From: Neptuniibacter marinus
Lineage (GTDB): Bacteria; Pseudomonadota; Gammaproteobacteria; Pseudomonadales; Balneatricaceae
DNA length: 64,000 bases
Reading direction: 5' to 3'
NCBI RefSeq assembly: GCF_001597725.1
Contig: NZ_LUTR01000001.1
Location: 248,001-312,000, forward strand
This document shows, in pieces, positions 45,949-55,263 of this stretch; position 1 is the stretch's first letter; each line of letters opens with the position of its first letter. The translations under genes were made by a program, and so were the position numbers. The notes beneath the pieces are model-generated. The model was not told the origin of the DNA. It ran no database searches and worked only from the letters and a program-made list of their open reading frames with translations.

Positions 45949-47598
45949 ATGGACACAACAATACTCAACTTTTACAAAAAATCTGCTTCAGTGGTATTGT
46001 TGACCCTACTCTTCAACACGCCTTCAGCTATAGCGCAAGAGTGGATTTACAGTGTCGTTCAAGGAGACACACTGTCTGAATTCAGTGAAAAACACCTTTA
46101 CAAAACATCTTACTGGAAACAACTTCAGAAGATTAATAATATCGCTGACCCTAAACGCATTCCTGAAAACACAAAATTACGTATCCCTATTCATTGGATA
46201 AAATCTCAGCCAGCATCAGCACAAGTCATCAAATTTGAAGGGGATGTAGTCACCCGAAACCAAGAGGGAACGGATTCACAACAAGTCAGTGTAGGCCAAC
46301 AGCTTAATCTTGGCGATCATTTAGAAACCTATTCACAAAGCAGTGTATTAATTCGCTTTGCTGATGGTAGTGAAATACGAGTATTGCAAAATTCTAAAAT
46401 CGATTTTAACCATATGACGAAATATGGTGAGACTGGAATGGTGGATTCAAGAATTCGCCTCATATCAGGTGATGTAGAGAGTCATGCTGAAACACAAAAA
46501 GGTAGTGCTTCCCGTTTCGAAATCCATACACCCGCTGCGATCTCTGCCGTCAGGGGAACTCGCTTTCGAACCTCTTATACGGCGGATGATACGAGCTCAA
46601 ATATTGAGGTATTGGAAGGTGGCGTCGCTGTAAGAGGTGCTAAAACTACCCGTTTAGTTCGTGCTGGCTACGGGACTCATGTTGTTAAAAATAAAGCGCC
46701 ATTAAAACCTAAAAAGCTCCTACCCGCTCCTAAACTATTAGCCTACCCACAGCCGATCGAAACCATTGGTTCTCAAATCCGCTGGGAAGCTATAGAGGGT
46801 GCGCAGCGTTATCGTTTCATCATTGCAGAGTCAAATGAGTTTAGTACAGTGTTATGGGATAGTGACAGTGAACGAAATGCCATCAGCCTTCCTGACCTAA
46901 GTGATGATATATACTTTCTACAACTGCGTGCTGTCGATAAGCATGGAATTGAGGGTATAGAACGCGTACAAACATTCACACTCAATGCACACCCTCAACC
47001 GCCTTTCCCTATGGCACCAAATAATAAGGCTACAATACGTGGGGAAGCCCCTGTATTGGAATGGACCCAATCCAGCGAAGCGGTCAGCTACCGATTACAG
47101 ATAGCGTCCGATCAACAGTTTTCTAACATATTACTTGATCGCCCTTCATTAACGAGCAACCAATTTACGGCATCCGAACTACTGCCCACCAACACCTATT
47201 ACTGGCGTGTAGCCAGTCTTGCTGGCGATGGAGAATTAGGGCCTTATAGCACTCAACGTAGTTTAACCATAAAACCAATTCCTGCGACTCCCGAGCCCGC
47301 ACTCGTCCAGAATGAACGTGAAATAAAACTCTCATGGGCCTTAGGCTTACCGGATGAATCCTACCAAATACAAATATCTAAAGATCCAGCATTTAAATCC
47401 ATTATTACAGACTCAAAGCTAACAAAACCTGAGATTACACTGGAACGTCCTGAAGGATATAGATATGTTCGCGTTAGATCTCTAGCAGAAGATGGTTTTG
47501 CCGGTGCTTGGGGTGTTACTCAAGAGTTAACACCCCCACCAAATGATAACTGGATCTATGTTTTTGGTTCTTTTGTAGCCACTATATTGTTGCTGTGA
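45949..47598 (+). CDS. LysM-FecR domain protein with FnIII-like repeats
   Basis: The 549-aa exported protein has a signal peptide (residues 1-29, SAIA-QEW). A LysM-like domain (about 33-80, YSVVQGDTLSEFSEKHL) would bind peptidoglycan. A FecR domain (about 105-225) has VSVGQQLNLGDHLETYSQSSVLIRFADGSEIRV and AAISAVRGTRFRTSY. Three FnIII-like repeats follow (about 265-530, e.g. YYWRVASLAGDG). A hydrophobic tail may be a membrane anchor. The CHASE2-EAL gene follows after 13 bases, so both probably form one envelope-to-c-di-GMP signalling unit. Related pairs occur in other gammaproteobacteria. Confidence 0.85.
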   Translation: MDTTILNFYKKSASVVLLTLLFNTPSAIAQEWIYSVVQGDTLSEFSEKHLYKTSYWKQLQKINNIADPKRIPENTKLRIPIHWIKSQPASAQVIKFEGDVVTRNQEGTDSQQVSVGQQLNLGDHLETYSQSSVLIRFADGSEIRVLQNSKIDFNHMTKYGETGMVDSRIRLISGDVESHAETQKGSASRFEIHTPAAISAVRGTRFRTSYTADDTSSNIEVLEGGVAVRGAKTTRLVRAGYGTHVVKNKAPLKPKKLLPAPKLLAYPQPIETIGSQIRWEAIEGAQRYRFIIAESNEFSTVLWDSDSERNAISLPDLSDDIYFLQLRAVDKHGIEGIERVQTFTLNAHPQPPFPMAPNNKATIRGEAPVLEWTQSSEAVSYRLQIASDQQFSNILLDRPSLTSNQFTASELLPTNTYYWRVASLAGDGELGPYSTQRSLTIKPIPATPEPALVQNEREIKLSWALGLPDESYQIQISKDPAFKSIITDSKLTKPEITLERPEGYRYVRVRSLAEDGFAGAWGVTQELTPPPNDNWIYVFGSFVATILLL

Positions 47599-47611
47599 AC
47601 ATATACAGACT

Positions 47612-50062
47612 ATGAATAAACGCCGTATCCAGCTTTTTCTTATAGGCTTAATGTTGTTATTGCTGGTTGTTAGCTTCAACAGTTCTGTGCTTAAACGCAT
47701 AGATCTGATTATTTACGACAGTTTTTTAAATTTCTCTAGTCATCCGCCTCCTGAAGAGATCGTTATTATTGCGATTGATGAAGAAAGCATTGCGCGTCTG
47801 GGACGCTGGCCATGGCCTCGAACAGTCCATGCAGATTTACTTAATCGGCTAACTCAAGCCCAAACAACAGCGGTGGGCTTTGATATTTTATTTTCCGAAA
47901 AAGAATCCCTTGAGAACGACCGCTTATTTGCTGAAGCTATAGAAAAAAATGGTCGCGTTTTTCTGGCAGTAGCACCCGAGAAATCTGTAAATTCACACAT
48001 TAGCGAACTACTACCCATCCCTACCATTGCTGAGTATAGTGCCGGATTTGCTCATGTTGATACTGAGCTAGATATTGATGGCATCTGCCGTCGGGTTTAC
48101 CTCTACGCTGGCTTAGGTGACGCTCATTGGCCTATATTAGGCCTTGCCCTTCAACAAGCTATCCACGATTACCCTTTAATACCCGCTCCAAACAAAACAC
48201 AATCCAGCGATACCGGCTGGGTCCGTAGCACTCCATTACTAATCCCTTTTTACGGCCCTCCAGGGCATTTCACTCATTATTCATATATTGATGTTTTGAG
48301 TGGCAAGATAGGCCTAGAACATTTAAAAGGTAAAATAATCTTCGTAGGTGCGACAGCGACCGGAATGGGAGATGCCGTAAGCACCCCTGTTTCTGGACAC
48401 CATCAACGGATGCCCGGCGTAGAACTCAATGCAAATATAGCGGCGGCATTACTGGAATCCCGGTTTATCACTGAGATAACACCGTGGCAACAATACTTAT
48501 CCACTCTCATTTTAACTACATTATTAGTATTAGCTGCCATCGTGCTCCCCAAACGGTACTTTCCAATAAGCTTACCTTTTACATTGCTAGCAGCATTAGT
48601 TTTATCCTTTACTCTCTTACGTGAAGCTCAACTTTGGCTTCCTCCAACAAATACTATGCTCGTACTGATTTTAGTTTTCTCGCTCTTTAGTTGGCGCCGT
48701 TCCTTAGAAATCCAATACAAACTAACGCAGCTTAACAACGAGGTGTACCAGCAACTTAACTTTGATCCAATAACGCACCTACCTAATAAAACAATGTTCA
48801 AGGACCAACTGGCGAGCACACTGACAGAAACACCTAGCACGCAAAATGTTTCACTGCTGATCATCCAACTTAGTGGCATCAAAGAAGTTAATAACCGTTT
48901 AGGCCTCAATGCAGGTGATGAAATTCTAGCCATGGCAGCAAAACAAATACAAAAAGCGGTCGGGTTTTCTCATCCAGTCGCTCGACTAAGTGGAATCGAA
49001 TTTGCTGCAATCATTACCAACCAGTCCTCCCCTTCAGATACTGCAAGAATCGGCCACCGTCTCATCCAACTTCTACAATTGCCTTGCGAATTACAGGGCG
49101 ATCATTTTTTCTTTAAACCCTCAATTGGTGTCAGTACCTACCCACAAGATGGAGACAGTACCGATATATTAATCAGTAATGCCTATGCGGCCATGCATAA
49201 AGCAAAATCCAACAACAAGCGCGGGCTGTACTATTATTCGTTGCATTTAAAACAGGAAATTATCGACGAATCCTCATTAACGCGGGACCTTCACTTAGCC
49301 CTCAATCAGAACCAACTGGAAGTCTATTATCAACCTCAAGTCATCAGCGCTACCGGAGAAATAATCGGCCTAGAAGCACTATTGCGCTGGAAACATCCTG
49401 AAAGAGGTAACATATCCCCAGCATCTTTTATTCCTATTGCAGAGAAAACTGGACTAATTATGTCTATAGGGGATTGGGTACTGGAAACAGCCTGTAAACA
49501 AGCCGTCACTTGGAACAAAGGCCTGAAAAAAGAGATACGTATAGCCATCAATATTTCAGCTATTCAATTTTATGATAATTTTATAGTTGAGCGTGTAAAA
49601 CAAATATTGGATATCACTGCGCTCCCTGCACACCTATTGGAGCTCGAGCTAACAGAATCTGCTCTTATGAGTAACTTTGAGACGACCATTCAAACTTTAC
49701 ATGAGCTAAAAGATATTGGGATTAATATTGCCGTAGACGATTTTGGTACCGGCTATTCCTCTTTAAGTTACCTAAAGCAATTCCCGTTAGATCGTATAAA
49801 AATCGACCAAAGTTTTGTGCGTGATTTAGGGCAAAGTGTAGAAAGTGCTGAAATCACTCAAGCAATTATAACAATGGCCCACAGCCTTAATCTTCAAGTG
49901 ATTGCAGAGGGTGTAGAGACTCCCCAGCAACGTAATTTCCTGTTAACGCAAACCTGTGAAGAGCTACAAGGGTTCCTCTTCAGCAAACCTTTACCTGAAG
50001 CACAGATCAGCGAACTATTAAAAAGCCCTAGAGGGCTAGGCTCTCCGATAAATAATGCTTAA
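47612..50062 (+). CDS. CHASE2-GGDEF(degenerate)-EAL protein, probable phosphodiesterase
   Basis: The 816-aa protein has one N-terminal helix, then an extracytoplasmic CHASE2 domain (about 30-290, IDEESIARLGRWPWPRTVHADLL). Three membrane helices follow between about 293 and 365. The GGDEF domain is degenerate: SGIEF replaces GGDEF near residue 461, so cyclase activity is unlikely. The EAL domain is intact with LEALLRWKHPERG near 587, DDFGTGYSS near 709 and EGVET. It should break down c-di-GMP in response to an envelope signal, perhaps relayed by the FecR protein encoded upstream. Confidence 0.92.
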   Translation: MNKRRIQLFLIGLMLLLLVVSFNSSVLKRIDLIIYDSFLNFSSHPPPEEIVIIAIDEESIARLGRWPWPRTVHADLLNRLTQAQTTAVGFDILFSEKESLENDRLFAEAIEKNGRVFLAVAPEKSVNSHISELLPIPTIAEYSAGFAHVDTELDIDGICRRVYLYAGLGDAHWPILGLALQQAIHDYPLIPAPNKTQSSDTGWVRSTPLLIPFYGPPGHFTHYSYIDVLSGKIGLEHLKGKIIFVGATATGMGDAVSTPVSGHHQRMPGVELNANIAAALLESRFITEITPWQQYLSTLILTTLLVLAAIVLPKRYFPISLPFTLLAALVLSFTLLREAQLWLPPTNTMLVLILVFSLFSWRRSLEIQYKLTQLNNEVYQQLNFDPITHLPNKTMFKDQLASTLTETPSTQNVSLLIIQLSGIKEVNNRLGLNAGDEILAMAAKQIQKAVGFSHPVARLSGIEFAAIITNQSSPSDTARIGHRLIQLLQLPCELQGDHFFFKPSIGVSTYPQDGDSTDILISNAYAAMHKAKSNNKRGLYYYSLHLKQEIIDESSLTRDLHLALNQNQLEVYYQPQVISATGEIIGLEALLRWKHPERGNISPASFIPIAEKTGLIMSIGDWVLETACKQAVTWNKGLKKEIRIAINISAIQFYDNFIVERVKQILDITALPAHLLELELTESALMSNFETTIQTLHELKDIGINIAVDDFGTGYSSLSYLKQFPLDRIKIDQSFVRDLGQSVESAEITQAIITMAHSLNLQVIAEGVETPQQRNFLLTQTCEELQGFLFSKPLPEAQISELLKSPRGLGSPINNA

Positions 50063-50139
50063 TAGGCAAAAATGTATAAACTCTTCACTTCTCCCCTAGT
50101 TCAACGTATATATATGTTCAATTGAAGCGGGAGCGCCCT

Positions 50140-51153
50140 ATGACGACTAAAATACTGATGATCTATACTGGTGGAACTATAGGTATGGAATCATCCGCTA
50201 ACGGCTACACTTCTGTCCCAGGGTTTGAATCATTAATAAGAAGCCGTTTAGCCCATTCACACCACGCTCTGCTCCCAGAGTTCGATATGCTGGAGCTAAA
50301 CCCGTTAATAGATAGCGCCAATTTAATCCCTAGCCATTGGACTGAAATGGCAGACATTATTATCCGGAAATATGAGGACTATGATGGCTTTATTGTGCTT
50401 CATGGTACCGATACTATGGCTTACAGTGCTTCAATGCTGTCCTTCATCTTACAAGGTTTATCAAAACCCGTTATCTTCACCGGCTCTCAGATTCCCTTAT
50501 CACAACTGCGAAACGATGCACTCGATAATCTAATTACAACACTACTTCTGGCCACTGATAACTCAATAAATGAAGTCTGCATTTACTTTAGCGGACGACT
50601 TTTAAGAGGAAATAGATCGAGTAAAGTGAAAGCAACAGGGTTAGATGCTTTTAACAGCCCGAACTTCCCTTGGCTCGGCCAAGTTGGGCTTAATGTCGAG
50701 CTACACTCCAACCTCTTTTTGCCCCAAAAACAACCTCGCTTTTTAAACCCCGAGTTTAAAAAAAATGCCGTTGTTATACTGCCCATATATCCAGGAATTA
50801 ATGGCAAGCACGTTGAATTACTCAGTTCAGACCCAGACTGTAAAGCCATTATTTTGCGGAGTTACGGCGTAGGTAATTTGCCTGATCAAAATCAGGAACT
50901 AATTGATGCACTAAAGGCTGCTGCACAACGAGGCGTAATTTTTGTCAATAACAGCCAGTGCTTACAAGCTGAGATCTTTCAGGGGCAATACGCATGCAGC
51001 TCAATTTTAAATGAGATTGGTGTTATATCAGGGGCTGAAATGACATTAGAAGCCTGCTTCTGCAAACTTCACTTTCTATTAGCAACACTGACATCTACGG
51101 CAATAATCAAAAATAACTTTGCTAAAAGCTTGGCCGGGGAAATCAGTCGCTAA
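50140..51153 (+). CDS. ansA: L-asparaginase, type I (cytoplasmic)
   Basis: The 337-aa protein runs from the ATG at 50140, preceded by GCGGGAG; a longer TTG start at 50122 is less likely. Asparaginase motifs are IYTGGTIGMES (first catalytic Thr) and FIVLHGTDTMAYSASMLSF (second Thr-Asp pair). PVIFTGSQIPLSQLRNDALDNL and IILRSYGVGNLP follow. No signal peptide, so it is cytoplasmic AnsA. It hydrolyses asparagine to aspartate and ammonia. It appears monocistronic. Confidence 0.92.
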   Translation: MTTKILMIYTGGTIGMESSANGYTSVPGFESLIRSRLAHSHHALLPEFDMLELNPLIDSANLIPSHWTEMADIIIRKYEDYDGFIVLHGTDTMAYSASMLSFILQGLSKPVIFTGSQIPLSQLRNDALDNLITTLLLATDNSINEVCIYFSGRLLRGNRSSKVKATGLDAFNSPNFPWLGQVGLNVELHSNLFLPQKQPRFLNPEFKKNAVVILPIYPGINGKHVELLSSDPDCKAIILRSYGVGNLPDQNQELIDALKAAAQRGVIFVNNSQCLQAEIFQGQYACSSILNEIGVISGAEMTLEACFCKLHFLLATLTSTAIIKNNFAKSLAGEISR

Positions 51154-51162
51154 AACATCAAA

Positions 51163-51567
51163 TTAAGGGAGTTCCACTTTAGCTAACCACTCCCGCTCTT
51201 CTGGTTCTAAATAAACTTGCTCTAAAAGCTGAACAGCCCAAAAATCTTGCTCTGCAACACGCCTCAATATAGCTACAGCAAGAACTTTGACCACAGGTAC
51301 TTCACTCCAGATTGAATGATTCAAGCAACGCCAATGGTTGTTATCTTGTAATTTTGGTTTTTCAATCTGCATAAAACACACATCGCAGACCATAAGACAG
51401 TGATTCAAATCAGGTAGTTTTGAAACAGCTGCCACCTCATAGATATGCAACTTCACACCATGGTCGCCGCATAGTTCGCAATGTGCCCCACTACGCCGCA
51501 CTAAATCCTTGCCAAAAATTGACAGCCCACAATTCCGCTCGTGATAACGATCATGACCTTTAGACAT
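51163..51567 (-). CDS. PhnA-like zinc-ribbon protein
   Basis: The 134-aa protein has CELCGDHG near residue 30 and CDVCFMQ near residue 80, the two Cys pairs expected for a zinc ribbon. The N-terminal VRRSGAHCELCG matches PhnA/YjdM-type proteins. The C terminus is unlike the conserved PhnA SH3-like domain (EVPVVKVLAVAILRRVAEQDFW), so it may be a divergent member. The function is unknown; PhnA proteins are not proven phosphonate enzymes despite their name. It is convergent with ansA. Confidence 0.65.
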   Translation of the reverse strand: MSKGHDRYHERNCGLSIFGKDLVRRSGAHCELCGDHGVKLHIYEVAAVSKLPDLNHCLMVCDVCFMQIEKPKLQDNNHWRCLNHSIWSEVPVVKVLAVAILRRVAEQDFWAVQLLEQVYLEPEEREWLAKVELP

Positions 51568-52177
51568 AGTTACGTCCCCATGTTTATTCTAAGGGATAGC
51601 ACATTCTCATTAGAATGGAAGAAATATAAGGGGAACTAAGACTAAGTGATATCGCTTAGAGGGCAACATGAGCGACTAAAATTAACGAGGGGATAGCCTC
51701 TATAAGAGATACTATCCCCTCCTGCCGGATGGATACTCCGACTAATCAGCCTTTACAGGCAAAAAACAAGCAATGTAAACGACCAGAATTTTTTAAGCGG
51801 GCAGGTTCTAGAGTGCTTCTAATGTGGTTATGACCACTCTGCAGTCTTTGACGTCCACTCTGAAAATACCAACTTAAAAATGCTACTAATTGCTGCTGCC
51901 TAAAGCATTAACAAAAACCGCAACAATCAATCTCCCAGTCGATGTATTTTTATTTATCCTCCTTATTTCATTTCAAAAAATGTTTCAAAGGAAGAACTAT
52001 CTCTAGTCATGATAAAACACATAAAAAACCAAAGACAATTCAATATTTCAAAAAATACAACCGTGACTTCAACACGAAGTTACACTTTTATTATAGAAGA
52101 CAATTTCCATTCTGCTGGCGATTGCCATAATTCGCACCGTATAATGCTTGAAATTTTTTCACGCTGAGGATTGGACA
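51568..52177. other. 610-bp intergenic region with a long hairpin
   Basis: No gene is supported; a 62-codon ORF at 51942 has no ribosome site or protein-like composition. The region holds a perfect 9-bp inverted repeat, AGGGGATAG (51688-51696) and CTATCCCCT (51712-51720), with an inner CTCT/AGAG stem. A direct repeat, GACCACTCTG and GTCCACTCTG, occurs near 51835-51862. It also includes the leader of purT. A small RNA is possible but unproven. Confidence 0.45.
52140..52145 (+). promoter_or_regulatory. Candidate -10 box for purT
   Basis: TATAAT lies 33 bases upstream of the purT ATG at 52178. No good -35 box is found at 16-18 bp spacing, so the promoter may depend on an activator or the box may be fortuitous. 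No PurR-type palindrome was recognised. Confidence 0.35.
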
Positions 52178-53359
52178 ATGCTACAAATAGGGACTCCTCT
52201 ATCACCGTCAGCTACACGTGTATTGATGTGCGGCGGTGGAGAACTGGGCAAAGAAGTCGTTATCGAATTACAACGCTTAGGCGCGGAGGTCATTGTTGTC
52301 GATCGCTACAAAAATGCCCCAGGCATGCAGGTTGCTCACAGAAGCCATATCGTCTCAATGCTGGATGGTGATGCGCTTCGTGAAATAATCGAGCTAGAAA
52401 AACCACACCTGATTGTTCCTGAAATAGAAGCTATAGCGACCGAAACCTTAGTTGATCTTGAGAATGAAGGCTTCAACGTAATTCCAACAGCTCGTGCAAC
52501 TCAACTCACGATGAACCGCGAAGGAATTAGGCGTTTAGCCGCAGAAGAGCTTAATATTCCCACCTCTAACTACCGTTTTGCCGAAACACATGAAGAGTAT
52601 ATGGCCGCAGTGGAAACCGTGGGTATCCCCTGTGTTGTAAAGCCAATTATGAGCTCATCAGGTAAAGGTCAAAGCACCATCCAATCCACTGACCAAATTG
52701 AACAAGCTTGGCAATATGCTCAAGATGGCGGTCGCGCAGGAAAAGGAAAAGTCATCGTAGAAGGGTTTGTAGACTTTGACTATGAAATAACACTGCTTAC
52801 CGTTCGTCACGATAGCAACACTAGCTTTTGCGAACCTATAGGGCATATACAGGTAAGCGGTGATTACAGACAATCCTGGCAACCACAAGCAATGAGCCCA
52901 GTTGCACTAGAAAAATCTCGTGAGATCGCAAGCAAAGTAACATCAGCGCTAGGTGGGCAAGGCCTCTTTGGCGTTGAACTCTTTATTAAAGGCGATAAGG
53001 TTTACTTTAGCGAAGTATCACCTCGTCCCCATGATACCGGCATGGTGACGATGATCTCCCAAGATTTATCGGAATTCGCACTGCATGCTAGAGCTATTTT
53101 AGGCCTACCTATTCCAAATATTCATTTCCACGGTCCCTCTGCATCGAGCGTCATCTTAGTAGAAGGTGAATCAGATAAAGTACGATTTGGTAATCTACAA
53201 CAAGTCCTTGCGGAGCCGAATACTCAAATCAGATTATTCGGCAAACCGGAAGTTTCTGGGCAACGACGTATGGGTGTTGTATTAGCCCGAGATGAAACTG
53301 TACAAGCCGCTAAAGAGAAAGCTATTCGTGGCTCAACCTCAGTCAATGTAGAACTATAA
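52178..53359 (+). CDS. purT: Formate-dependent phosphoribosylglycinamide formyltransferase
   Basis: This ATP-grasp protein is 393 aa from the ATG at 52178, which has GAGGA upstream. It begins [41 protein letters not shown] and includes [12 protein letters not shown], the ATP-grasp loop [46 protein letters not shown] and [17 protein letters not shown], all typical of PurT. It uses formate and ATP to formylate GAR in purine synthesis. A hairpin terminator follows at 53369. Confidence 0.96.
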   Translation: MLQIGTPLSPSATRVLMCGGGELGKEVVIELQRLGAEVIVVDRYKNAPGMQVAHRSHIVSMLDGDALREIIELEKPHLIVPEIEAIATETLVDLENEGFNVIPTARATQLTMNREGIRRLAAEELNIPTSNYRFAETHEEYMAAVETVGIPCVVKPIMSSSGKGQSTIQSTDQIEQAWQYAQDGGRAGKGKVIVEGFVDFDYEITLLTVRHDSNTSFCEPIGHIQVSGDYRQSWQPQAMSPVALEKSREIASKVTSALGGQGLFGVELFIKGDKVYFSEVSPRPHDTGMVTMISQDLSEFALHARAILGLPIPNIHFHGPSASSVILVEGESDKVRFGNLQQVLAEPNTQIRLFGKPEVSGQRRMGVVLARDETVQAAKEKAIRGSTSVNVEL

Positions 53360-53368
53360 CGTAGAATC

Positions 53369-53400
53369 AAAGCACTATCTCCAACCGGAATAGTGCTTTA
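53369..53400 (+). terminator. Likely terminator of purT
   Basis: AAAGCACTAT and ATAGTGCTTT form a 10-bp stem ten bases after the stop codon, followed by a weak T tract (TTTACTCT). Confidence 0.55.
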
Positions 53401-53478
53401 CTCTAAATATTAGGGAACCTTTAGTGATTACCAACAACTAAGGATAGAATAAAGTAAACACAATAATCGGAGTCACCT

Positions 53479-53679
53479 ATGGCTGAACCTAAATGCCCAG
53501 AATGCTCAATCTCAGGGGTTGAACACATCGTTTCAAAAGACAGCGAAGAAAGAGCACGTGATAGCCAAGCTTGGTTCCAAATCGCTTATTGCAATGGCTG
53601 TGGACATATCTATGGCGTTTTCGCCAAACACACGATTCCAGCAGGTAAAAAAGGGCCGCAACTCGTTTTACATCGTTAG
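53479..53679 (+). CDS. Small zinc-ribbon protein
   Basis: The 66-aa protein has two CxxC pairs, CPEC near residue 8 and CNGC near residue 39, likely one zinc site. The wording (AYCNGCGHIYGVFAKHT) is that of a small conserved zinc-ribbon family with no assigned role. A GGAG site precedes the ATG. It overlaps the 3' end of the convergent membrane protein gene by four bases. Confidence 0.75.
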   Translation: MAEPKCPECSISGVEHIVSKDSEERARDSQAWFQIAYCNGCGHIYGVFAKHTIPAGKKGPQLVLHR

Positions 53680-54614
53680 AAAATAAATAGATGTAACACG
53701 CCTCTTATTGTCATACCGAACAAGCCACCATAAACAGCATAGCGAATCACTTGGCTGATTCGCTTACCCGCAGCGGCAAAGATCGCAATACCAGCAACAT
53801 CCAGCGGATTAGTGGCAAAACCGGCCATACGGTTAAGCTCGTTTACACTAATAAGCCCCTCGTTCATCAGATCTATAGTGATACCCATAAAAGCGGTTCC
53901 ACCTGCAATAAATTTAGTCACTATAGGTAGCACTGCTGCTTCAGGTAAACCAATTAGAGCCAGTAACGGGGCGAGTAATGAGCTTAATAAACTAATAACC
54001 CCTGTCGCTTCAAATACATTCACTAAAAAGATCGCCAGTATTAGCATAGGCAGCATACCGAACACGATCTTCATCCCCTCTTGACCACCATCACCTAAGA
54101 TCTGAATAACCGTTTTTTTCTCCTCTTCTGGCGAGGTCGATTTGACGACAGTTTCAGTAGTATCAGGATCAACAAGGTTACGAGTTAGCACGTAGTAAGT
54201 GAAAGAAGCTGCCGCTAAGCCACCAATTATAGATGTAATCAGAATTACACCTATATTAAGCCCCATTGCACTTAACGGGAACGTCGCATTGGCTTGTGAC
54301 ATAGCTAAGACCATCGCTAAGGTAGCCGCGATATAACGGCGTGAGGTGCCATTCCTATCCATCAAAGCTAAAGTAGCAATAGGGCCTGCAAAACTAACAA
54401 AAAGCAGTTTAATCATGGCAAAAATACCGAGGCCGGGAATACCAAAAATACGCGCCACCGGTGCCAATAAATTGGAGATCCAACTTAGCACGCCTTTAGC
54501 ATCGAGTAATTTCATAAACGCAGACATTACAACCATAATGGGTAAAAGAATATATAAACCCATGTCCAAACCGGTTCGCCCGGAATCTAGGATAACTGCA
54601 ATGATCTGTTCCAC
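53676..54614 (-). CDS. Nucleoside-recognition (Gate) domain membrane protein
   Basis: This 312-aa polytopic protein has about 8 hydrophobic segments and two related halves. Both have the Gate pattern of spore-maturation/nucleoside-transporter-like proteins: LLPIMVVMSAFMKLLDAKGVLSWISNLLAPVARIFGIPG and LPMLILAIFLVNVFEATGVISLLSSLLAPLLALIGLPEAAVLPIVTKFIAGGTAFMGITIDL. It lies in the inner membrane; the substrate is unknown. It is monocistronic. Confidence 0.8.
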   Translation of the reverse strand: MEQIIAVILDSGRTGLDMGLYILLPIMVVMSAFMKLLDAKGVLSWISNLLAPVARIFGIPGLGIFAMIKLLFVSFAGPIATLALMDRNGTSRRYIAATLAMVLAMSQANATFPLSAMGLNIGVILITSIIGGLAAASFTYYVLTRNLVDPDTTETVVKSTSPEEEKKTVIQILGDGGQEGMKIVFGMLPMLILAIFLVNVFEATGVISLLSSLLAPLLALIGLPEAAVLPIVTKFIAGGTAFMGITIDLMNEGLISVNELNRMAGFATNPLDVAGIAIFAAAGKRISQVIRYAVYGGLFGMTIRGVLHLFIF

Positions 54615-54716
54615 GATAAATAGCCTTGGCTAGAAATAAGGGGCAATTTTACCAGAGGCTAGAAGTGAAACCAGCTATTTATAAGTCTATACAGATATTA
54701 GTGATGACTGCTCGTA

Positions 54717-55250
54717 TCACAAATCATAAGGCTCAATTTTAAAAGCTTCCATGGTATAACCGGAAGCCGCAAGTTCATTCACAACCGTTTCTGTATTTAT
54801 ACGACCACTAATCCATACCGCATCATATAAATTTTCCACATGAGTTCCAGGCTCAAATCGAACATAGATAATCTGGTTGGAGGGCGGAGGAGGCACATGG
54901 ATACATGCACCAAAATAAGGAACTAAAAAAAACTCTGTAACACGCGTACCATCCGATTCGACCGGTACGACATAGCCAGGAATTTTAATCATCTGACCAT
55001 CAAAATCAGGCACAGTCGGAGCAGATTGCATAGCTACCATCATCTCATCCAGCAGCTGTTGTGCTTTAGGATCAAAATCATCAATAGCCGCCAACTGCTC
55101 AGAACTATTAAATATCGCATCCATAGAGAAATCAGCAGGCATCAACTGTTCCCACTCTACTGGCTTCACTGACTCACCGTTGATCACCTCTCCTGCACTA
55201 ATAAAACTTGAGCTAGCGATCAACCACACGGCGATAATATGTTTAAACAT
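54717..55250 (-). CDS. DUF3299 periplasmic protein (ZrgE-like)
   Basis: The 177-aa protein has a signal peptide (residues 1-19, FISAG). A DUF3299 domain follows: IKIPGYVVPVESDGTRVTEFFLVPYFGACIHVPPPPSNQIIYV, with a conserved Cys-x-His-rich motif, and VWISGRINTET. It is the last gene of the operon with a DUF2796 protein and an ABC transporter. In Vibrio cholerae such a protein is part of the ZrgABCDE zinc uptake system. A role in periplasmic zinc handling is inferred from that. Confidence 0.8.
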   Translation of the reverse strand: MFKHIIAVWLIASSSFISAGEVINGESVKPVEWEQLMPADFSMDAIFNSSEQLAAIDDFDPKAQQLLDEMMVAMQSAPTVPDFDGQMIKIPGYVVPVESDGTRVTEFFLVPYFGACIHVPPPPSNQIIYVRFEPGTHVENLYDAVWISGRINTETVVNELAASGYTMEAFKIEPYDL

Positions 55251-55263
55251 TCAATATCTCTTG

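Noticed and set aside
51942-52130. 62-codon ORF upstream of purT
   Set aside because: It is Lys/Phe/Tyr-rich with no ribosome site, ends near the purT leader and has no family resemblance.
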